A DNA stretch of 64,000 bases from Mytilus trossulus (Eukaryota > Mollusca > Bivalvia > Mytilida > Mytilidae). The notes below the pieces were generated by a model. The model searched no databases and had not been told where the DNA came from. It was given only the letters and a program-made list of their open reading frames with translations. Made by a program: the position numbers and the translations under genes. Of this stretch, positions 56,991 to 64,000 are shown one piece after another; within the stretch, counting starts at the first letter, position 1; each line of letters opens with the position of its first letter. The DNA is taken from contig NW_026963310.1 in the NCBI RefSeq assembly GCF_036588685.1, positions 1-64,000 on the forward strand, in the 5' to 3' direction.

Positions 56991-57679
56991 GAGTTGCTCA
57001 GATTAAAATTACCGTTTCAGTAATAATAATAAGTGAATCAAGCTTCTGTCAAAATTTTTAAACATTTTACAAAGATTTGACAAAGTTATTCATAACTGAA
57101 AAAACTTTAACCGCAAACTGAATCTGAATGTTAGCTGTAAAAAAAAAAATCCAAGCATGATACTAATAGTTAAAAGGAGTGAAAAGATAGGAAATCGTTT
57201 GATGATACTTCGCACTTATCGTTGTCCTCAAATAAAAACCCTTATGTGAATCCCTCATTTGTCTTTAAGGAATGCAACTTTTTATCAATAAAACGACATC
57301 AAAGATCAATTTTTATAAATGAAAATTCTAAAATCATGAAAAACGATCACTGTAGTAACATTTTAAAATATAAAAAGAAAAAAATATGGAAAGTCAAAAC
57401 AAAATAAATATATAGGAAAAACCTAGAGAAGACTGCTTAAGGTAACACGATACCGAATGACGTTACGCCACGAGTTATCTTTCCTGACGTTATCGGATAA
57501 CGTTCACACATTCAAGCCAATGCATCAGGTTTTGCAATCACAAAGTGATACAATTATAAAAAAAATATTGGGTATTTATGTGACATTTTTAATGGTAACT
57601 TTTTCTGGATACTTGATAGTAAAGGAAAATAGTTCCGACACGGAAACGATTACTGTACGGAGTTTGACTTATGTACTGA

Positions 57680-58245
57680 CAACCTGACAATGTCCTGAAA
57701 GAAATGAAAATGCTTAATACTTTTTTTTATTATTGGAAGGATTAACTTGAAATCTAGAACCAAGCAAGATGAGAACTTATATTTAATTAATAAAAGGAAA
57801 AAATGAAAAACATATTTATAAGAGTTAGAAAACTTGACCTAACCAAATTGACCTTGAAACTTCTTATATCCTGACAACTATGAACCAGCGATTTAAAAAA
57901 CAATATTAACAGGATAGACAAACTCAATACAATGGCAGATTAAAATATTTAATACAATAATACAAGAAAAAAAAAGAAAACTTGACCTGACCATCTACAG
58001 CTTTCCCGTGACTAATGTCCTGACCAATGTAAATTGTTTATAACTTTTTTATTTGACGGATCGACTTCAAATTGTTTTCAAGGAAGATTCTGACATAAAA
58101 TATAGAGATATAAGAAACGGATCATTTAAAAAATAATAATTAAAGAGTTAGAAAACTTGACCTTACCAACATCGACTCTACCCAGACTAATGGCCTGACC
58201 GATGAAGAAAATGTTAATAACTTTTTTTTATTATTGCTCATTGTT
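57680..58245. repeat. Diverged ~170 bp tandem units
   Basis: AGAAAACTTGACCT...ATGTCCTGACCAATG...TAACTTTTTT recurs about three times with substitutions and indels. Confidence 0.55.
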
Positions 58246-59920
58246 AATCTTTAAAAATGTATTACTTAAATTACTTTTAAATATTCTGTTTCTTTAAAAT
58301 TTAAGCATCTGAACGATCTATCTAAATATAATAGAATGAGTTTTATCACAAGTCTTTATTCTTGGTATATGTTTGCAATAAATACTTTTTCATGATGAAC
58401 GCCGTATTCCCATGAAATTTGGTAGTAGTGTGGTTTTTTGTTTGTGTGATTTGAGGTGGAAATAATGTACATGTACAAGTTTGGAGACAACATGACTGAA
58501 TTAACATAGTTGCCTTTTTAGGTCCTGAGGGACATATTTCTCACATACTAAGGGGGGATTCTGCTATGGATTTTTATCTGGACAAACTTTTGTTTACGCC
58601 ATCGGCGAAAGACAATCTATTTTTTTGACGACAAGTCGAAAACAATTTTTTTCTTACAATTTTAGCATTACATATAGTTGCAGCTGAGGGTGAAACAAAC
58701 AATTTGTGTTAGCCCGAGGAGTTTCACAGTTTTAAAGGAGTTTTTAGAACAAGCATGCAACTTCTATGTAGATCTATATACATGTAAAAAAAGTACTGTA
58801 TGCATTTCTTTCTGTGGATAAATATACTATATTAAAAAGTCATATACATGTATGTATATTGTAATACTAGTATAAATTGTATTAGCATGAGCTTAAGAAA
58901 CACGATGGAAAGCGAGACTCGCCGATCTTTCAACTTGTTTCGTAGCGAATGCAAAAACCTTTTTATAATTCTGACAATGTATATTGCACATAATTTTATA
59001 TTTTGTTTATATCCTACAATTTACACCCCAAGGCCTTGGGTGAATATGGATAAAAAAATATGGTCACTTGGTCTTCTTCCGACCAGCAGTAAAATGCTTC
59101 CAAAGTGAGGCGTCCATTTGGCTTTGCTGGATGTATTATTTATTGTTAACTGTGTCTTGAACATGCATAAAATATTTGCCACTGGACGTAAAGTTACCAG
59201 CAATCAATCCTACAATTCAAATTCGCCACTTGAAACTAATAGAGCACGCAACATCATATTGTTTCACCCGTGTAAATTCGATCGTCAATCCCACACTTGA
59301 TAGTCTTTTTGCTTCAGGTTTGAATTGTGAACCCTTTTTTTTCAAAGGTGCGCACACGTCTGGATTTTCTTATCTTTTTTGGTTCATGACAGGTTGCTTT
59401 ATTAGGCATTTTGATAAATTATAAAGGCCTGCAGAGTACAGACTCCGGGTAACATCTCCTACATGTGGAATTTCAAGCTGGAGCTTTTATGATTCGCAGT
59501 TTGTTTTACTTATAAAGAATGCATATATGATCTCAAGATTTGTTTTATTAAATAATTTTCCACAAATGACAGACTGTTGAACTATTAGTGAAATTTTGCA
59601 TACAGTTTGCAATGTTTGTCCGACTTGCTGAGCAAGCAACTCACACATTTACACCACGCAAAGTACAATATACTAATGTACAAATGTACGTAGCAAGTCA
59701 AGAATATAAGTTTTGATTTTTTTCTTTGAGTTTTGTTATTTTATTTATCATGCATGAACTATTTGCCACTGAACGTTAAACAACCATCAAAAACAGAGCA
59801 ATTATATCACTGTTTACTGAATACAATTTTTTAAAGTACTATTTTTCTGTATGGACGAAGCAATGACACCACCACAAAGGATGGAGTTAAAAACTCAGTA
59901 ATTCAAATGAATCACACGTA
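58246..59920. other. Non-genic stretch with SINE fragments
   Basis: ATGCATAAAATATTTGCCAC then TGGACGTAAAGTTACC near 59163-59197, and ATGCATGAACTATTTGCCAC then TGAACGTTAAACAACC near 59750-59785, are two versions of one conserved SINE-like block. Short frames at 58848, 59118 and 59176 show no recognisable domain. Confidence 0.5.
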
Positions 59921-59921
59921 A

Positions 59922-60643
59922 GGTAGCACAATACAAAGATTTTTTTACTTCCAATCACTAACCTTTGAAATGCTGTAACTTTTTTATGTATGCATAGAAA
60001 ATGATAAAAGAGGTATATATAGATAGATAATAGATTAATCTTTTAACTGAATGCAAATTTTTATTATGCAATCATTATGTAATCAATTATTATGTAATTA
60101 GTGGCAAAATCTGGGTAAGTTCACTTGAATGAATTTAGCTCTATCATCTCTTTAACAATACAGAAAATTTTAACGAAATCTTAATCAACACATCATGGGC
60201 TTCAAAAGGGTGTCTCAGATTGTCTCTATGGTATTCCATTCTCTCATAAATCTCTAATTAGTGTAAACATCCTAACCACTTAAAAGAAGATATTGTTTAA
60301 TTAGGTGTAAAATTTGTTCTATACATTCTATCCGAAATCTGAGACACCCTTTTGTAGATAACGGCCATAGGAACAACATATAATAAAATCAACCCTCTAG
60401 GGATACCTACGCAGAAGCTAATTTCATTTGAAAGTAAAAATTTGGTGAAAAATATTTTAGACACAGTTACCATTATAATTGGTTACATAATTGTTGCATA
60501 GTATTAACATTGCATTTATTTAAAAGAGTAGTATGTTAGCTATCCAAAACTACCACTTTTATAAATTTTCAAGCATTATTAAGAAAGTTACAGCATTTTA
60601 AAACTTCAGAGTTGGAGTTATAAAATCTTTGTATTGTGCTACC
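59922..60643. mobile_element. 722 bp MITE with GGTAGCACAATACAAAGAT ends
   Basis: Inverted ends GGTAGCACAATACAAAGATT / AATCTTTGTATTGTGCTACC, with GTAA next to each end (target duplication candidate). An inner inverted pair GGGTGTCTCAGATT / AATCTGAGACACCC (60208, 60338) shows a second level of symmetry. No coding frame. Its terminal GGTAGCACAATAC resembles GGTAACACGATAC of the surrounding 57441-61316 pair. Confidence 0.85.
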
Positions 60644-61319
60644 GTAAACAAAAATCATTTTATTTTCACTCGAATTTTACAAAAATATGAAGGTATTATG
60701 CTGGTTAAGTGTAAAAATTAGACGAGATTAATGTTAAATTCATGATAGTGAAATTTCTATGTGCAGGAAGAAATAAATTATATCAGTAGAATCTCATATT
60801 ACTAGAAAATTTACGGAAACATGACAGGGGAAACGAAAATAAAATAAACACCCTTCAGATCCCGACACATGTTGTGTTTTCCATTTCTCATATCTCTGAT
60901 GAGAATAACGTTACATCCTGTATTCAATAACGTCACACGTTTTCGGTCAAATTCTTAGGGTATCAATCAATTTTGAAGCCATTTATCTCAAAATCAAGGA
61001 TGGTGACATATGATTTTCTATACATGTATGAATTCAGTTTGTAATTCTGAATACTATGTTAGTTTTTTGTTGTTCTCCGTATATAAGAACATAGCCATCC
61101 ATTGGAAAATCTAAAAAGGTTAGCCGAAAAATAGGCATTTCCCCTATATACCTAAGTAAATTTGTCGCCCAAATCGACGTTTTCCAATGAAAATACCAAG
61201 AAAACAAAATTGTGACCCCCATTTTTTATTACATATTTTGATGTAACTCGGTGCAAAGACCGCATATGCCAAAAAGTTTGGAAATCGGGAGATATGCCAT
61301 TCGGTATCGTGTTACCTTT

Positions 61320-62140
61320 TAAATGATGTAAATTACACATTTTGTATGAATTTGTATGAAAAAACATCATTATGTAATTAGAAACTGAACTTAATGATAA
61401 AATTGTAAAATAAAATACAAAAAGATAGATTTTAGATAATGCCTTGAGAATATCAAAAGAAAAGATAGGGTCACCGTACGTTTGTTTCGGCTAAAATACA
61501 AAATAACTAAATTCCATTTAGATTCCTTCAGAAAATGTACTGTTTCAGAGTTACACCCCCTTGAAGTGCCAATTTAAATTTAAATTCAATCAACCAAAAA
61601 TAATCTACACTTGTATAAATATTATTCTAATATAACGTTCTTCAAACACTTTCAGTATTCACGCGTGGTAAAATTATGAATATATTGTTTGGGCTATTTC
61701 GATTGTACCCCCGCGTCATATGCTTTTTAATTTATGAATGAGCTACCCGTCGTCATAGAACGATGAAGTAGGTATATAAACATTTTACGGGAAAATACAC
61801 GCTTGTGAAAGCGATAATAATCACAACAAGGAAACGTAAACAAACGATGCTAAAATGTGTTATACAAGCCATTTTTGTATATGCATTAGACATATAAGTA
61901 CAATTCTTATTTAGATTTATCGTCGATTTGCGAGGATAAATTCCAAAAATTTCTGTTAGAAAAGAGAACTATAAACTGACGTAAAAGTCGACATGTAGAA
62001 TAAAGAGTCTTATAATTTGCTTACTTTTGAAACTTTATATAATTAGCATTAGGAGTTCAGATTTTCGTAAATTATATGAGTTTTTAATTTAAAAAAATGA
62101 ATGACGTCACCGGCATGAACCCTAGTTTAGTTAAGTTATC
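61320..62140. other. Non-genic stretch
   Basis: ATAGGGTCACCGTACGTTTG (61467) and CCCCCGCGTCATATGC (61709) are isolated GC-rich blocks in AT-rich sequence. No exon recognised. Confidence 0.4.
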
Positions 62141-62247
62141 TGGTAATATGGGGACGAAGTCCCCAATTACGGTAGAAAAATCAATGAAAAAAAAAAAAAA
62201 AAAAAATCTGGGAAAATTTCTCGAATTTTTCATTGCACTAATGAACT

Positions 62248-62368
62248 CAATCTCCGGCGCAGAGTTCATAACCGTTCCATACATGCTTTGCAATACTGCA
62301 CTTAATATGAGTGTAGTGTTACAAAGTATTGAACGGAACGGATATGTGATCTCTGCGCCGGAGATTGT
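62248..62368. mobile_element. Hairpin element with CTCCGGCGCAGAG arms
   Basis: TCAATCTCCGGCGCAGAG at 62247 and CTCTGCGCCGGAGATTGT ending at 62368. The inner arms also pair (ACCGTTCC/GGAACGG, GCAATACTGCACT/AGTGTTACAAAGT). A separate GGGGACGAAGTCCCC dyad lies at 62150-62164, and ACTTCGTCCCC recurs at 62723. The 134-residue frame over this region is not a gene. Confidence 0.7.
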
Positions 62369-62754
62369 AATGAACTCAAAATCGTTAACTTTTTTTTCAG
62401 ATCTAGTTCCTGTTCCGGTTTTCCCGCATTTGCGCAGAAATCTGTCTTGTTTGCATGAGACTTTGATTTTTTTTTATATTTATCAGTCTAGTAAAACATA
62501 AGATTGGATCTCAATACAAATTCAATTTTAATAATTGTTTGATATGAAAAAAAAACGTTACGTTACCTGATGAAAGCGTTTCTTTTGTTTACATCGAATA
62601 TGACGTCATAACTTAAAGAACGTCACAGCCAATTCCTAACAACAGAACCAAAATCGGGAACGTTACGTACGGTATTTCGGTTTCTTTTATCAACATGATT
62701 GAATTAAGAAAATAATATACAGACTTCGTCCCCATTCACAGGTTATGCCTGCCT

Positions 62755-63060
62755 CATATTATGATTTACAGTCATGTTACTATATTGGAGATCAATAGGT
62801 TCTTAAAAACACCGTAGACACATCGGAACGACCAAGGACATAAGAAAAGCTATGGTACCGTGTGGATGTAAATATCACCCTACGCATACATGCACGAATA
62901 CAGTTAGCGATGAAAACTAATTTTGGTATCAATATTTAACCTTTATGGTTCAAATACTCATATGGTCCGGCCCGTTAATAACCAAACGAGTATATACTCA
63001 TATGGTCATGACCATACGCGTATGGTCCAGATACTCATATGGTCCGGAACATATATACAG
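62755..63060 (+). repeat. Dispersed palindromic element, second copy
   Basis: Reverse complement of 46071-46440 (AAAGCTATGGTACCG, CACCCTACGCATACATGC), followed by the palindrome cluster 62946-63060 with GACCATACGCGTATGGTC at 63010-63027. Confidence 0.75.
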
Positions 63061-63069
63061 ATGGAATCA

Positions 63070-64000
63070 AAATTATTTATCAGAATAATATTTTGTTTGA
63101 TATCTGTGGATGACTTAATTGTCACTTTTAAGTTAAGAGTCGTCAACAATTTACGTCAAATGGCACTGGGCGATAAAAAGATCCCTTTATCCTTTTGATA
63201 CAACCTTTAAATATACAGAGTCTATAATTTTCTCGAATGTATGGACATTAAAAGACCAGAGGATCTCTCTGTCATTTAAGCTGTAAAAGGTAGGTTTTCA
63301 CTATGTATTTTTCTATTTTGGACTTTCCATAAATATTTATATTTATATTTCTTAATGTTTCTAGAGTTATCAGTTTTTGTGTTTGTTTTAATAAATATCA
63401 TACATGTCGTTTAATTGAATTTTTTTTATATAACATACAGAATGTGCAACTCCCATAAGGGTTTTAACGCGAATTTACGACAGCTCGAAGGAGTCACTAT
63501 TTCCTACGTATTTTTCACTCCTCTTAACTTTGAAAATCATGCTTTCAATCTTATGAAATATTTCATGTTTTATGATTTAAACTAAATTTGAATATCAAAC
63601 CGAATGCTAGCAGCCGGTGGGTTATTGAATATCGAATATCGAATAACGATAACCGTTAACTTCAAAATACATTCCAAAATTTATAAAACTCAATGAAAGT
63701 TTGTCTAAGTTATTGATGTATAAAAATCTTAAACTGCAGAGTGAACCTAATTATTAACGCCGCCGACAGAATCTAAGATTGATATGTTTCGCTTTCGTGA
63801 AATATATTTCACAGGCTCAAAAACGAGGCCGAACGACGATCATCACATTGCAATACCAATAATGAGTCCCCAAATTTATGCTGTTGTATAAAAAAAACGG
63901 TCTGTGTATCGTGCTTTTCATAAGGTCAGTTTGAAGTAAAAATTATAGTCCATGTTTTTGTCATTTAAAGTAATTAATGAGATCAAGAACAACAAACAGT
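63070..64000. other. Non-genic end of window
   Basis: AT-rich. A short (GAATATC)n-like patch occurs at 63626-63650. No exon, RNA gene or known repeat recognised. Confidence 0.5.

Larger units (their letters stand above)
57441..61316. mobile_element. Possible ~3.9 kb element with GGTAACACGATACCGAATG ends
   Basis: GGTAACACGATACCGAATG at 57441 and its reverse complement CATTCGGTATCGTGTTACC ending at 61316. The left side is preceded by TTAA (57437-57440) and the right followed by TTTTAA. No transposase recognised inside. It could instead be two separate short elements in opposite orientation. Confidence 0.5.

Noticed and set aside
62097..62501. 134-residue frame
   Set aside because: It covers a poly-A run and a foldback hairpin; composition and lack of any motif indicate chance.

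Overview
The window looks like nuclear DNA from a bivalve mollusc, most likely a marine mussel close to Mytilus. I infer this from AT-rich sequence, small exons in long introns with GT-AG ends, several interspersed repeat families I associate with mussel genomes, and gene content typical of bivalves (a MAM/LDLa protein, viperin, and an ankyrin-STAND NTPase). No prokaryotic or organellar signal was seen. No species assignment was computed.

Layout. 1-6407: three units of a ~2.2 kb tandem macrosatellite, each with five ~174 bp sub-repeats and a ~355 bp foldback element. 7155-18982 (+): the 3' part of a multi-exon gene, 14 exons and 771 residues in the window. It starts in the last segment of a trypsin-like serine protease domain (GDSGGP) and continues as LDLa-MAM-LDLa-MAM-LDLa-LDLa-MAM-Thr linker-LDLa-stop. 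Four of its splice junctions are embedded in tandem arrays that copy the splice site itself: 5 acceptors with a 57 bp period, 47 donors with a 36 bp period, 8 donors with a 60/61 bp period, and 4 donors with an 86 bp period. 18983-31400: intergenic, with a minisatellite, a 5'-truncated SINE with a target duplication and a decayed non-LTR retroelement. 31406-38977 (+): a complete seven-exon viperin/RSAD2 gene (366 aa, radical-SAM motif CNYNCGFC, final Trp), with an ISRE-like TTTCACTTTC about 340 bp upstream of the ATG. 39000-48350: repeats, including a full tRNA-derived SINE with 9 bp target duplications, a TA-flanked MITE, a Helitron-like non-autonomous element with three ~500 bp internal repeats, a decayed reverse transcriptase and palindromic MluI-site-containing repeats. 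48857-53849 (-): the 3' end of a STAND-type P-loop NTPase with about ten ankyrin repeats; a 28 nt upstream exon can be placed by phase, and an in-frame TGA interrupts the next-to-last ankyrin repeat. 54826-64000: a LINE 3' fragment, a second decayed reverse transcriptase, and nested inverted-repeat elements. No further gene was recognised there.

Two of the three genes (viperin and the STAND-ankyrin NTPase) belong to families linked to innate immunity, so the interval may be an immune-rich neighbourhood. That is inference. The strongest unusual signal is the recurrent tandem amplification of splice junctions in the MAM/LDLa gene.
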